Shown here: positions 1 through 11,493 of the stretch, piece after piece
Layout: each line of letters starts with the position of its first letter
Position numbering within the stretch: the stretch's first letter is position 1
Source: Salvelinus alpinus
Lineage: Eukaryota > Chordata > Actinopteri > Salmoniformes > Salmonidae
DNA length: 64,000 bases
Reading direction: 5' to 3'
Assembly: GCF_045679555.1 (NCBI RefSeq)
Contig: NC_092092.1
Location: 5,982,517 to 6,046,516 of the forward strand
The notes under the pieces: generated by a model
What the model was told of the DNA's origin: nothing
The model's database searches: none
The model's input: only the letters and a program-made list of their open reading frames with translations
Program-made: the position numbers and the translations under genes

Positions 1-1583
1 AGTATTTAGTCAGCCACCAATTGTGCAAGTTCTCCCACTTAAAAAGATGAGAGAGGCCTGTAATTTTCATCATAGGTACACTTCAACTATGACAGACAAA
101 ATGAGAAAAAAAATCCGGAAAATCACATTGTAGGATTTTTTATGAATTTATTTGCAAATTATGGTGGAAAATAAGTATTTGGTCAATAACAAAAGTTTAT
201 CTCAATACTTTGTTATATACCCTTTGTTGGCAATGACAGAGGTCAAACGTTTTCTGTAAGTCTTCACAAGCTTTTCACACACTGTTGCTGGTATTTTGGC
301 CCATTCCTCCATGCAGATCTCCTCTAGAGCAGTGATGTTTTGGGGCTGTTGCTGGGCAACACGGACTTTCAACTCCCTCCAAAGATTTTCTATGGGGTTG
401 AGATCTGGAGACTGGCTAGGCCACTCCAGGACCTTGAAATGCTTCTTACGAAGCCACTCCTTCGTTGCCCGGGCGGTGTGTTTGGGATCATTGTCATGCT
501 GAAAGACCCAGCCACGTTTCATCTTCAATGCCCTTGCTGATGGAAGAAGGTTTTCACTCAAAATCTCACGATACGTGGCCCCATTCATTCTTTCCTTTAC
601 ACGGATCAGTCGACCTGGTCCCTTGGCAGAAAAACAGCCCCAAAGCATGATGTTTCCACCCCCATGCTTCACAGTAGGTACGGTGTTCTTTGGATGCAAC
701 TCAGCATTCTTTGTCCTCCAAACACGACGAGTACCAAAAAGTTCTATTTTGGTTTCATCTGACCATATGACATTCTCCCAATCTTTTTCTGGATCATCCA
801 AATGCTCTCTAGCAAACTTCAGACGGGCCTGGACATGTACTGGCTTAAGCAGGGGGACACGTCTGGCACTGCAGGATTTGAGTCCCTGGCGGCGTAGTGT
901 GTTACTGATGGTAGGCTTTGTTACTTTGGTCCCAGCTCTCTGCAGGTCATTCACTAGGTCCCCCCGTGTGGTTCTGGGATTTTTGCTCACTGTTCTTGTG
1001 ATCATTTTGACCCCACGGGGTGAGATCTTGCGTGGAGCCCCAGAACGAGGGAGATTATCAGTGGTCTTGTATGTCTTCCATTTCCTAATAATTGCTCCCA
1101 CAGTTGATTTCTTCAAACCAAGCTGCTTACCTATTGCAGATTCAGTCATCCCAGCCTGGTGCAGGTCTACAATTTTGTTTCTGGTGTCCTTTGACAGCCC
1201 TTTGGTCTTGGCCATAGTGGAGTTTGGAGTGTGACTGTTTGAGGTTGTGGACAGGTGTCTTTTATACTGATAACAAGTTCAAACAGGTGCCATTAATACA
1301 GGTAATGAGTGGAGGACAAAGGAGCCTCTTAAAGAAGAAGTTACAGGTCTGTGAGAGACAGAAATCTTGCTTGTTTGTAGGTGACCAAATACTTATTTTC
1401 CACCATCATTTGCAAATAAATTCATAAAAAATCCTACAATGTGATTTTCTGGAATTTTTTTTCTCATTTTGTCTGTCATAGTTGAAGTGTACCTATGATG
1501 AAAATTACAGGCCTCTCTCATCTTTTTATGTGGGAGAACTTGCACAATTGGTGGCTGACTAAATACTTTTTTGCCCCACTGTA
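1..1583 (-). mobile_element. Tc1-like DNA transposon with long terminal inverted repeats, left tip cut by window edge
   Basis: The first roughly 190 bases and bases 1381-1581 are near-perfect inverted copies of each other, so the terminal inverted repeats are about 200 bp long. The right end closes with ccccactg followed by a TA target dinucleotide at 1582-1583. The left tip starts just before the window. The element encloses one transposase gene on the minus strand. The arms differ at only a few positions, which suggests a fairly recent insertion. Confidence 0.95.
202..1215 (-). CDS. Tc1/mariner transposase, apparently intact (337 aa)
   Basis: Cut-and-paste transposase of the Tc1 family; such enzymes bind the terminal repeats of their own element and move it to TA sites. 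The ORF runs uninterrupted from an ATG at 1215 to a TGA at 202-204, and its length matches the usual 330-350 aa. The N-terminal 110 residues form the paired-like helix-turn-helix region ([18 protein letters not shown], then PRSGAPRK, a GRPR-like hook between the two subdomains). The DD34E catalytic triad is complete: D153 in WSDET, D241 in HDNDPKHT and E276 in [11 protein letters not shown], with 34 residues between the last two. The gene lies within the inverted repeats. No stop or frameshift is visible. Whether it is active cannot be told from sequence alone. Confidence 0.95.
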   Translation of the reverse strand: MAKTKGLSKDTRNKIVDLHQAGMTESAIGKQLGLKKSTVGAIIRKWKTYKTTDNLPRSGAPRKISPRGVKMITRTVSKNPRTTRGDLVNDLQRAGTKVTKPTISNTLRRQGLKSCSARRVPLLKPVHVQARLKFAREHLDDPEKDWENVIWSDETKIELFGTRRVWRTKNAELHPKNTVPTVKHGGGNIMLWGCFSAKGPGRLIRVKERMNGATYREILSENLLPSARALKMKRGWVFQHDNDPKHTARATKEWLRKKHFKVLEWPSQSPDLNPIENLWRELKVRVAQQQPQNITALEEICMEEWAKIPATVCEKLVKTYRKRLTSVIANKGYITKY

Positions 1584-1750
1584 CAACACTAAGACAAAAA
1601 AAAATCTATTTACCCTACTCGCTTTTCAAATATGTATTTGTATTTATTAAGGATCCCAGCAGCTACTCTTCCTGGGGAAGCAACATTATGGCAGTTATAT
1701 ACACAATTTTTAATATTACATTTCATAACACATTAAGTGTGTTCCCTCAG

Positions 1751-1880
1751 GCCACAACTCGACTTTCTACTCTACTCATCTACTCATTGAAGTGTTTTTA
1801 TTTTTATTATTTTCTACATTGTAGAAAAATAGTGAAGACATCAAAACTATGAAATTACACAGATAGAATCAAGTAGTAAC
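1751..1880. mobile_element. End fragment of a second Tc1-like family
   Basis: The stretch with ctactcat, then a T-rich run and ttctacattgtagaa followed by gaagacatcaaaactatgaaa, matches the terminal region of the Tc1 derivative at 56434-56800 in this window. Only one end is present, so it is a truncated scrap. Confidence 0.7.
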
Positions 1881-1943
1881 CAGTCCGACTCATGTGTATG
1901 TGTCTGTGTTTGTGCGTGCGTATGTGTATGTGTCTCTTCACAG

Positions 1944-2449
1944 TCATGTAGTTATGGCTCTATGTAGTACTGTGCGCCTCCCATAGTCTGTTCTTGACAT
2001 GGAGATTGTGAAGAGACCTTTGGTGGCATGTCTTGTGGGGTATGCATGGGTGTCCAAGCTGTGTGCTAGTAGTTTAAACAGACAGCTTGGTGCATTCAAC
2101 ATGTCAACACTTCTTACAAAAACAAGTAGTGATGAAGTCAATCTCTCCTCCACTTTGAGACATCAATGTTAGCTCTCTGTGTACATTTAAGGGCCAGCAG
2201 TGCTGCCCTGTTCTGATCCAATTGGAATTTTCCGAGGTCCCTCTTCGTGGCACTTGACCACATGATTGAACAGTAGTCCAGGTGTGACAAAACTAGGGCC
2301 TGTAGGACCTGCCTTGTTGATAGTGTTGTTAAGAAGGCAGAGCAGTGCTTTATTACGGACAGACTTCTCCATATCTTAGCTGCTGTTGTATCAACATGTT
2401 CTGACCATGACAGTTTACAATCCAGGGTTACTTCAAGCAGTTTAGTCAC
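1944..2449 (-). pseudogene. LINE reverse transcriptase C-terminal region, broken
   Basis: Two overlapping frames carry LINE C-terminal motifs. The segment 2138-2449 encodes a line with KLLEVTLDCKLSWSEHVD and SHLDYCSIMWSS, the post-polymerase block found in CR1/L2 type elements. The segment 1944-2153 encodes HAYPTRHATKGLFTISMSRT followed by YGRRTVLHRA, typical of the C-terminus. A frameshift separates them. Confidence 0.85.
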
Positions 2450-2459
2450 CTCAATTTAC

Positions 2460-2759
2460 TCAATTTCCACATTGTTTATTACAAGGTTTAGGGTTTAGTG
2501 AATGATTTGAAATATTTAGGACTAACCTATTCCTTGCCACCCATTCTGAAACTAACTGCAGCTCTTTGTTAAGTGTTGCAGTGATTTCAGCCACTGTAGT
2601 AGCCAACGTGTCTTGTGATGAATCATCCGCATACATAGACACACTGGTTTTACTCAAAGCCAGTGGCATGGCATTAGTCAATATTGAAAAAAGTAACAGG
2701 CCTAGACAGCTGCCATGGGGAATTCCTGATTCTACCTGGATTATATTGGAGGCTTCCAT
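2460..2759 (-). pseudogene. LINE reverse transcriptase palm (YADD) fragment
   Basis: The minus-strand frame contains GIPHGSCLGLLLFSI, corresponding to RT block 4, and SMYADDSSQ, the polymerase active-site YADD box. These are standard LINE reverse transcriptase motifs in the right order and spacing. Upstream blocks lie in other frames at 2921-3175 (PISLLPTLSNILEEIVFDQI). The gene is a relic. Confidence 0.9.
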
Positions 2760-3885
2760 TAAAGAACACCCTCTGTGTTCTGTTAGACAGGTAACTCTTT
2801 ATCCACAATATAGCAGGGAGTCTAAAGCCATAAAACAAGTTTTTCCCATCAGCAGACTATGATTGATAACGTCAAAAGTCTAACAAAACAGCTCCCAAAC
2901 TTTTTAATCATCAATTTCACTTAGCCAATCAGTCCTTCCCTATAAGTGTGCTGAAAGTCTGTTGTCAATTTGTTTACAGTAAAATAGCATTGGATCTGGT
3001 CAAACACAATTTCTTCCAAAATATTACTAAGGGTTGGTAACAGGCTGATTGGTTGGCTGTTTGAGCCAGTAAAGGGGGCTTTACTATCCTTAGGTAGGGG
3101 AATCATTTTTGCTTCTCTCCAGGCCTGAGGGCACACACTTTCTAGTAGGCTTAAATTAGCAAATAAGAGCGTCAATATTGCCCACTATTAACCTCAGTAA
3201 TTTTCCAACAAAGTTGTCAGACTCCGGTGGCTTGATTGACAATTCTTTTCACCTCTTCCACACTCACTTTACAGAATTCAAAAATTACAACGCTAATTTG
3301 ATCAGTTATACTCGGATGTGTATTGTCAGGCATGACATGCCAGCAACAAACTCTGAATTTGCTAATCTTGAAAATGAAACAATGATTAAAGTAATTGGCA
3401 ACATCAGTGGGTTTTGTGATGAATGAGCCATCTGATTCAATGAATGATGGAGCTGAGTTTGCCTTTTTGCCCAGAATTTAATTTAAGGTGCTCCAAAGCT
3501 TTTTACTATCATTATTTACAACATTTTTTTCATAGTGTAGTTTCTTCTTTTTAATCAGTTTAGTCACATGATTTCTCAATTTGCAGTACGTTTGCTAATC
3601 GGTTGTCCAGCCAGACTTATTTGCCATTCCTTTTGCTTCCTCCCTCTCAACCATACATTTTTTTTTTATTTTTTTTTATCTCATCAATTCACAGGGATTT
3701 AACAGACATTTTCTTAATGGGTGCATGCTTATTAGTAAATGGAATAAGCAATTTCATAAATGTGTCAAGGGCAGCGTCTGGTTGCTCCTCATTACACACC
3801 ACAGACCAGCAAATATTCTTTACGTCAACATATGAATCCCTACAAAACTTATTGTATGACATCTTATACACTATATACGGCATTT

Positions 3886-4123
3886 GACCGCAAGGCGCTA
3901 CAGAGGGTAGTGCGTACGGCTTAGTATGCTCACTGGGGCCAAGCTTCCTGACATCCAGGACCAATATACCAGGCGGTGTCAGAGGGAGGCCCAAAAAATT
4001 CACCCAAGTCATAGACTGTTCTCTCTGCTACCGCACGGAAAGCGGTACCGGAGCACCAAGTCTAGGACCAAAAGGCTCCTTAACAGCTTCTACCCCCAAG
4101 CCAGCTTCTATGCCCAGCCTTTG
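3886..4123 (+). mobile_element. Inserted fragment of another LINE (end of RT ORF)
   Basis: On the plus strand this piece begins with a DRKALQRVVRTA-like peptide and ends with the LLPHGKRYRSTKSRTKR and LLNSFYPQA pattern typical of the last part of a fish LINE RT ORF. It breaks the continuity of the surrounding minus-strand LINE, which resumes with tttggttttcctagatatgg. A related fragment is at 14035-14298. Confidence 0.75.
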
Positions 4124-4250
4124 GAACTTTGGTTTTCCTAGATATGGCTACTATATTGTGATCACTACAGCCGATGGATTTGGATAGGGTTTTAAGTCAA
4201 ATTTCTGCAGCATTAGTAAAGACGTGATCAATACATGTGGATCAATACAT

Positions 4251-4430
4251 CAGTGCTAGAGGCGTCACTACAGACCCTGGTTCGATTCCAGGCTGTATCA
4301 CAACCGGACGTGATTGGGAGTCCCATATGGCGGCGCACAATTGGCCCAGCGTCGTCCGGATTAGGGTTTGGCAGGGATAGGACGTCATTGTAAATAAGAA
4401 TTTGTTCTTAACTGACTTGCCTAGTTAAAT
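4251..4430 (+). repeat. HpaI-type salmonid SINE, 5' truncated
   Basis: It has the tRNA-like B box (ggttcgattcc), the conserved body (cgtgattgggagtcccat) and the LINE-shared tail ending in gacttgcctagttaaataaa. The A-box part is missing. It sits inside the decayed LINE. Confidence 0.9.
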
Positions 4431-4908
4431 AAAAAATAATTATTGTGCTATTTTTAACTACTCTGGTAGGTTGATTGATAACCTGAACCAGGTTGCAGGC
4501 ACTGGTTACAGCTTTAACCTTTTTCTTGAGTTGGCAGCTTGATGAAAGCCAGTCAATATATATTTTTAAATCACACAGAAAATATACCTCTCTGTTGATA
4601 TCACACACATTATCAAGCATTTCACACATGTTATCCAGATACTGACTGTTAGCACTTGGTGGTCTATGACAGCTTCCCACAAGAATGGGCTTCAGGTGAG
4701 GCAGATGAACCTGTAGCCATATTACTTCAACAGTATTTAACATGAGATCCTCTCTAAGCTTTACAGGAATGTGGTTCTGAATATAAACAGCATCACCACC
4801 ATTGGCATTTCTGTATTTTCTGTACATGATATAACTATGTATTTCTATCACTGTATCAAAGCTATTATCTACGTGAGTTTCAGATATACCTAAGAATAAG
4901 AATGTCAT
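4408..4908 (-). pseudogene. LINE endonuclease domain fragment
   Basis: The 166-aa frame holds apurinic endonuclease motifs: LGISETHVD (SETW-like block), NGGDAVYIQN (normally GGGVAIY) and VGSCHRPPSAN (normally YRPP). It ends in a SINE-derived sequence, so its last residues are not native. Several motif residues are altered, consistent with decay. Confidence 0.85.
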
Positions 4909-5005
4909 CTGTTATTAGCAAATTATTGATTCCATGAACCTTGTTCCTTAAGCTAAGCATGTTAACACAGGCAAGCACTTGTTTTCATTACCGGGAAGCT
5001 TAGAA

Positions 5006-5008
<3 letters not shown>

Positions 5009-5055
<47 letters not shown>

Positions 5056-5094
5056 AATATTACCTTAATTACATATATATATATATATATATAT
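5009..5094. repeat. TA-rich microsatellite
   Basis: Two (TA)n runs at about 5009-5050 and 5073-5094 are separated by a short A/T spacer. Confidence 0.9.
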
Positions 5095-5582
5095 TAGATA
5101 TGCTCATGTTATTTAAATTAGTGCAGGGCGAGCTGCACACAGTGGACTTCCTACTAGGGCACATTGCCTCAGTGCTAAAAGTATAACTGGTTCGTAGGCA
5201 CATGATTTCTGCATACAATAGCTGTAGGCTCAGCAGAAGCATACAGGGCAGTTAGAGGGACATAAATTAGGTTACATACATTGTATCTTCCATCACCCCT
5301 GAGATAGTGTACATTTGCTGAAGCATTATGACAACTCAGTGACACAATGGTAGAGATTAACTGAGCTGTGCTTGGGTCATTGATAAGTCATTGTCTCAAT
5401 GCTGCCTTATAATGCTGTGAAAGGATCCAGGAACCCAAATGATTTGGGTGGATCCCATCTCCCTTATAAAACCAGCTTTGTTTCCATAAGGCTTAACAAT
5501 TGTCAATAAATGTTACACCCATGGAGCTGCAATAGTCACGTAGCCAGTTATGGAGGGCTAAAAGTCTGCTGTACTGTTCAGT

Positions 5583-5850
<268 letters not shown>

Positions 5851-5957
5851 TTATTTTGTTGGAATTTACATATGTCCCCATTACCAGTAAAACATAATCA
5901 AAAACCTATTTCTTTCACTTACTTGCTGTGCTGTTTCGTTGTTCATTTGTTTCATTC

Positions 5958-6845
5958 TCAACCAGGATTTCTATGGAACGCCGTTTTGGGTCTTTGCATG
6001 TCAAAAAAGATTCAGGATTTCTATGGAACGCCGTTTTGGGTCTTTGCATGTCAAAATAAGCTTGTTGACCAATCAGGACCTGAATATGACTGCACGCCAA
6101 ATAATTATTTAACACGTTCATTAGTGTAATAACTACTTTAAAAAATGATCACTTGTATTTCATATGTCCCAACGATTCATCGATACGTACGCTATGATGC
6201 TGGTAAAGTTGTCTCGAGCACCTACAGTGCTGGTCATAAAAAAAAGCTAGCTAGCTGATGCAAACAGTGCAGTTCTTCCCCAAAAACATAGCAAAACGAC
6301 ATCATCTGTTTCAATAGCTATAGATCGCTAGCTAACTATATAGCTAGCTGTCATCATCTCAAATACCCCTAACTTATAAGACAGTTCTTATTTGATTAAT
6401 GGTGGTCGGATCCATCTATATGAAGCTAGCCACAATAAGGATTAGCCACAAGTGGACCTTCCGGTTAGCCTTCAAAATAAAAGTATGGCATAATTATACT
6501 ATGTATTCATTTGCGTCACTGTCAATGACACTTTTATTTTGAAGGCAAACCGCAAATTCCACTATTGTGCCTAATCATTATTGTGGCTAGCTTCACAACA
6601 CATCACCCGGTCTGGTTGAGCCTCACTAGCCAGATGAAGCTAGCTGGCTGCTTATAACGTTAACCCTGTTGCCCAAAGCTAAGTAGCTGGCTAGCTATTT
6701 ATTTTAATGAACTGAAGTTCAATTTAAATAGGCGAACAACAAGTGGCAATCTAGCTAATTGTTTGCAGACTTTTCTGTACTGCTTTGACAGTGCTACTGT
6801 ATCTTTTTTGACACGCAAAAGACCCAAACGGCATTCCATAGTATT
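5958..6845. mobile_element. Foldback arrangement with an inverted copy of a 50-bp motif
   Basis: A 50-bp unit (ggatttctatggaacgccgt through gcatgtcaaaaaaga) is directly duplicated at 5958-6058, and an inverted, slightly diverged copy lies at 6799-6845. This looks like the ends of a non-autonomous DNA element, or independent copies of a MITE. The family is not recognised. Confidence 0.5.
6418..6600. mobile_element. Short palindromic MITE with arms of about 65 bp
   Basis: The left arm (gaagctagccacaataagg through ccttcaaaataaaagt) and the right arm (acttttattttgaaggc through attgtggctagcttcac) are inverted copies with a short loop. No coding capacity is present. It is a foldback repeat of unknown family. 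Confidence 0.75.
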
Positions 6846-7417
6846 GGTGTCGTGAAGGTAATAGCAGTGATGTTATTACTGTGTCCGTTAGGGCAACATC
6901 TGAAAAATAGTGCACTTGGTAATGTGTACCGGTGCCCGACGAGTCGGCGAAAGTCAACATCACCCACGACAGAACGGTTGATTGTCAAGGGCAATGAATT
7001 CCATAATGGATTTCACCTTTGAGTTGTCTTGCTGAAATGTTTCTTACTCTTTGAAATGACTGTTCGACTTGTTGACTGCTCGAGCCACACAGCAGACATT
7101 GTGTGCTAGGTTAGGAATGCTGTGTTGCATGTGTAGCGCAAAATTTTACGTGGCGGCATTATGTCCTGTAAAATTAAAGGAGAGCCGCACACTCTAGGAG
7201 CTCAGATGCAATAATTTAATAACCAACGCTTTTAACAGACAAGCTGTCTTCATCAGGGTATCATTACGTCCTGTACCTACGTTATATAGGTATGCACGTC
7301 AGCTTTGACATCGGTTTTTCACAATCGGCATTAAATATCAGGCCGATACCGATGTTGAGATTTTTTTGCCAATATCGTCCGATTCCGATATGTTCACCGA
7401 TATATCGTGCATCCCTA
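6794..7417 (-). mobile_element. 5' part of a hAT-type (ZBED-like) DNA transposon, truncated and interrupted
   Basis: The minus strand starts at the terminal tagggatgcacgatatatcg and continues through a GC-poor leader into a coding start that reads INRSVVGDVDFRRLVGHRYT and then LPSALFF, resembling hAT transposases of the BED zinc finger type. About 90 bases at 7170-7260 are an insertion of another repeat, flanked by a short duplicated sequence (attatgtcctgt and attacgtcctgt). The rest of the transposase is missing. Confidence 0.6.
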
Positions 7418-7918
7418 ATCACAAGTCAGTCATACCGTGGCTAATAGGCTCGTTTATCTATTCATGTAACTATTTATTTAGGAAACAAAGCCCGGAGCCT
7501 AGCTAACTAGCTGCTGGAAGAATGGGTGAGTGGACAACCCCCCCCCATATATTTTCCCTTTGGCTACAGCTAGAGATGCAAGTGTCATTTGGTTAGCTAG
7601 AAAGAAATGTGAGTCACTGTGATAGCTAGCTATGCTGAACTTGAATAACTCTTACCAACAGTTAGCATAGCTCTTAGTTTTCAATAAAAATGTATTTGTC
7701 ATCGATCGAATGGGCGGGCAAGCAGGCAAGTTCCCATTCAGTTGTCAAAACGTGGGCTAGTATTCCATTGTTTATCAGTGCAATTTTGACATTGTAAATT
7801 TGGTTGTTGATCTTATAGGCAACTGAGAAAGAGGTAGCCTACCTGTTCACAGTTGTTAGATAAATAGGACTGTAAAGTTCCCAAATGTACAAGGACTTCT
7901 GTAATACTTATGTAACAG

Positions 7919-8133
7919 TATAGCTTCCGTCCCTCTACCTGGGCTCGAACCAGGGACCCTCTGCCCACATTGACAACAGCCACCCTCAAAGCATTGTTAC
8001 CCATCTCTCCACAAAAACCCTTGCTGAGCAAGGGGAACAACTACTTCAAGGTCTCAGAGCGAGTGACGTCACCGATTGAAACGCTATTAGCGCGCACCCC
8101 GCTAACTAGCTAGCCATTTCACATCGGTTACAC
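7919..8133 (-). repeat. Salmonid tRNA-derived SINE, second type
   Basis: Read on the minus strand, this element contains a B-box-like ggttcgagccc and the body that begins tgtaaccgatgtgaaatgg and includes cgctctgagaccttgaag. It differs from the HpaI type in its body and lacks its tail. The subfamily cannot be named with certainty. Confidence 0.7.
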
Positions 8134-9577
8134 TTACATATTTGCAGAAATCCATTCAGGTGTATTTTGTGGCGTTTGGAGAATCCTTTCTAATGATCTA
8201 ACGTAGCACTGTTGCTACTGCCTGTAAATACACAGTCCAGATCAAAGTTAATGATGGAATGCCCGTATGGCAAATGTCTTATTTGCATATAGGCCTAGTG
8301 TAGCTCTGATTGGCTATGGCGCACTGGTCTGTGTAGTCTGGGTCAGGACAAGACTGACATGTCTTTACTAGGTTTTATTTACGGCAATGTGTATTTGTTT
8401 ACGGCAATGTCTATTAAATTGTCCAAACGCACAGCCGCTTTCCCACTCTATGAAAGTATAAAAACTTTCAAATGACCATATGTACTCACCTGTCAGAAAA
8501 TGTGAAAAAAAAGGCACCATTCTTCCTGAGGGTGTAAATGAATCCGATTATAATAAGATTTCATGTTGCTAAAACACTGTCAATTCCACTTTAAATATTA
8601 ACATTTTGCATCATCAACGATGTTGAGCAGCGGGTACTTGGGTGTGTATGGGTCCGCAGACCTCTTTTTTTCCCACAAGCTGCGTCTAAAAAAAAAACTG
8701 TATGATCAAACATCTGAGCAGTTAATTAAAGATAATTTGATCTTAATGAGGCAGAAACAGTAGCAGCACTCATTCTAATGGGGGCCCATCCATGAAAGTC
8801 ATTTAAAAAGCGTGACTCCTCTCTCACCCGTCTCCCTCTCATGGCTGTAAAACAGCTGTTTTACACCCAGAACACAATCTGTGTACACTACAAAGCGGTT
8901 AATGAAAAACCACTTCAACGTTACTTAGTCAAATTTGAGCTATATAAAATGTCACTGGGAGAACAGTTCCTTAAACAATCCACTCCTTAGCAGATTGCAT
9001 TTTATGTAGGGCTAGCAGCAGCAAATTTTGTTTGGAACAAAAGAACAGTAAATGAAAATGCCACTAATCTACTGCTGTGGAAAATGGATGACCTTTGATC
9101 CCCTTGCCCGCTCTCATCGCTGCCTGGCGTGTTCTCAGAGTGCTGGTGCATTCCGATTCAGAGAGCTACGAGCTCCATTCACTCAACGACTTGAGTGATT
9201 TAAAAAAATTGAAAAAGGGCACTTAAACAGAATCTGCCTTCCTCAGTCCATCATGGGTCGGTAGCGATTTTGATCCCTCAACTATCCAATTTTAACAATG
9301 TTCCTCTAATAAGTTCTTAAAGAAGTGTTTAGCCTAAAGCAGGAGAACATCATGCTGCAGGTGGAATATGGCATCGGTCCCAACAGCACTAGAGTTGCTA
9401 CCATCTCAGGGTATACCCCCCCCCCTCTCACTGTTTAAACCACAGACTCAAAAATTGCAGATTGACCTTGAAACCACCTCTGCTACCACGAGCTACATAC
9501 AACCTGGCTCAGTCAGGCTACGTTGTTTTGTGGAGGTTTGGATCTCCAGAGGGATTCCCCCTGTCATTCTGTGGCTT
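8134..9577. other. No gene recognised; probable KAT6B intron
   Basis: This 1.4-kb stretch shows no recognisable exon, RNA gene or mobile element. Short poly-A, poly-C and ATG-poor regions only. By position it should lie in an intron of KAT6B. Confidence 0.5.
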
Positions 9578-9673
9578 CATCCCAAATGAGGCACCCTATT
9601 CCCTATATAGTGCACTACTTTTGACCAGGACCCATAGGACACTATGTAGGGAATAGGGTGCAGTTTGGGATTC
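9578..9673. mobile_element. Palindromic salmonid MITE (copy 1)
   Basis: The arms cccaaatgaggcaccctatt and the inverted aatagggtgcagtttggg enclose ccctatatagtgcactactt. The unit is almost fully self-complementary. At least eleven relatives occur in this window. Confidence 0.9.
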
Positions 9674-9850
9674 AGACAGTGACTGAGTACGGTTCGTGGG
9701 TACTTGCGTTCTAAGTAATAGGCTGACTGGGTATGCCCAAATAGGTTTTATAGTAAGTGAAAAATGCCAGGATGTCATGCTCATTTTAACCTTTCATCTA
9801 GTAGAATTCCCTGCAGAAGAGAATCATATTTTTAGAACCACGTGTTCTTG

Positions 9851-10335
9851 ACAACAGCTGATAATGAGACGGGGTAATGTGATAAGGAGTAATGAATGAC
9901 AGGAAACAACACAACAGCTGATAATGAGAAGGGGTAATGTGATAAGGAGTAATGAATGACAGGAAACAACACAACAGCTGATAATGAGACGGGGTAATGT
10001 GATAAGGAGTAATGAATGACAGGAAACAACACAACAGCTGATAATGAGACGGGGTAATGTGATAAGGAGTAATGAATGACAGGAAACAACACAACAGCTG
10101 ATAATGAGACGGGGTAATGTGATAAGGAGTAATGAATGACAGGAAACAACACAACAGCTGATAATGAGACGGGGTAATGTGATAAGGTGTAATGAATGAC
10201 AGGAAACAACACAACAGCTGATAATGAGAAGGGGTAATGTGATAAGGAGTAATGAATGACAGGAAACAACACAAAAGCTGATAATGAGACGGGGTAATGT
10301 GATAAGGAGTAATGAATGACAGGAAACAACACAAC
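9851..10335. repeat. 60-bp minisatellite, 8 copies
   Basis: The unit runs from acaacagctgataatgag to atgacaggaaacaac and repeats with an exact 60-bp period. Copies differ at only a few bases (for example agac or agaa, aggagt or aggtgt), so expansion is recent. The 60-bp period is divisible by three, which is why three long false ORFs appear on the minus strand. Confidence 0.98.
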
Positions 10336-10561
10336 TGCTCATTAGATGATCTATTCTCAGTATGGGTGAGCCTAGTATGTTTATTTATTTAACTAGGCAA
10401 GTCAGTTAAGAACAAATTCTTATTTACAATGACGGCCTACCAGAAGGCAAAAGGCCTCCTGCGGGGGCCTGGGATTAAAAATACAAAATAAAAAGAGGAC
10501 AAAACACACATCACGACAAGAGACACCGGAACACTACATAAAGAGATACCTAAGACAACAC

Positions 10562-11150
10562 AACATGGCGGCAGCACATGACAACATGGCAGCAACACAA
10601 CATGGCAGCAGCACAACACATGGCAGCAGAAACACAACATGGCAGCAACACAGCACAACATGGCAGCAGCACAACATGGCAGCAGCACAACACAACACAA
10701 CAGCAGCACATGACAACATGGCAGCAACACAACATGGCAGCAGCACAGCAGCAGCACAGCAGCAGCACAACACAACATGGCAGCAGCACAACACGGCAGC
10801 AGCACAACACAACATGGCAGCAACACAACACGGCAGCAGCACAACACAACACAACAGCAGCACATGACAACATGGCAGCAACACAACATGGCAGAAACAC
10901 AACATGGCAGCAGCACAACACAACATGGCAGCAGCACAGCAGCATGGCAGCAGCACAACAACATGGCAGCAGCACAACACAACATGGCATCAGCACAACA
11001 TGGCAGCAGCACAACACGGCAGCAGCACAACACAACATGGCAGCAACACAACACAACATGGCGGCAGCATGGCAGCAGCACAGCACGGCAGGAGCACAGC
11101 ACAGCACGGCAGGAGCACAGCACAACATGGCAGCAGCACAAACATGGTAC
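10562..11150. repeat. CAGCA/CAACA-rich tandem array inside the LINE 3' UTR
   Basis: Degenerate units built from acaacatggcagcagcac repeat for about 590 bp, with unit lengths of mostly 18-23 bp. The flanks on both sides are ordinary LINE 3' UTR, so the array grew inside the element. Many long poly-Cys/Ala or Gln/His/Thr ORFs across it are artefacts. Confidence 0.9.
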
Positions 11151-11208
11151 AAACATTGTTAGGCACAGACAACAGCACAAAGGGCAAAAAGGTAGAGACA
11201 ACAATACA

Positions 11209-11493
11209 TCACACAAAGCAGCCATAACAGTCAGTAAGAGTGTCCATGATTGAGTCTTTTAATGAAGCGATTGAGATAAAACTGTCCAGTTTGAGTGTTT
11301 TTTGCAGCTCGTTCCAGTCGCTAGCTGCAGCGAACTGAAAAGAGGAGCGACCCAGGGATGTGTGTGCTTTGGGGACCTTTAACAGAATGTGACTTGCAGA
11401 ACGGGTGTTGTATGTGAAGGATGAGGGCTGCAGTAGATATCTCAGATATGGGGGAGTGAGGCCAAAGAAGGTTTTATAAATAAGCATCAACAA
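11209..11493 (-). pseudogene. LINE RT ORF C-terminus
   Basis: The 94-aa frame has MLMLIYKTFFGLTPPYLRYL, then RSASHILLKVPKAHTSLGRS and SDWNELQKTLKLDSF, the typical C-terminal LINE sequence with the LGRSSF and WNELQ motifs. It ends at DCYGCFV. It is disconnected from the RT core by frameshifts. Confidence 0.85.

Larger units (their letters stand above)
1640..5580 (-). mobile_element. Decayed non-LTR retrotransposon (CR1/L2/Rex-like LINE), with nested insertions
   Basis: Reading the minus strand from high to low coordinates gives, in order, an apparent ORF1-like and 5' part (5100-5575), an apurinic endonuclease domain (4408-4908), reverse transcriptase blocks (about 2460-3430) and the C-terminal RT part (1944-2449). 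The 3' end near 1640 has the ttaaggatcccagcagctac type tail seen in fish LINEs. All reading frames are broken. It is interrupted by a LINE fragment at 3886-4123, a SINE at 4251-4430 and a TA microsatellite. It is cut off at the high end by a SINE near 5583. Confidence 0.85.

Noticed and set aside
575..1234. 219-aa plus-strand ORF
   Set aside because: It is an antisense shadow of the Tc1 transposase, which has the full set of catalytic motifs.
9798..10342. Three overlapping 166-178 aa ORFs of MCCFLSFITPYH type
   Set aside because: They are products of the 60-bp minisatellite in three frames.
10437..11225. Long Cys/Ala/Val-rich and Gln/His-rich ORFs of up to 262 aa
   Set aside because: They are translations of the CAGCA-rich array in the LINE 3' UTR and appear in most frames of both strands.
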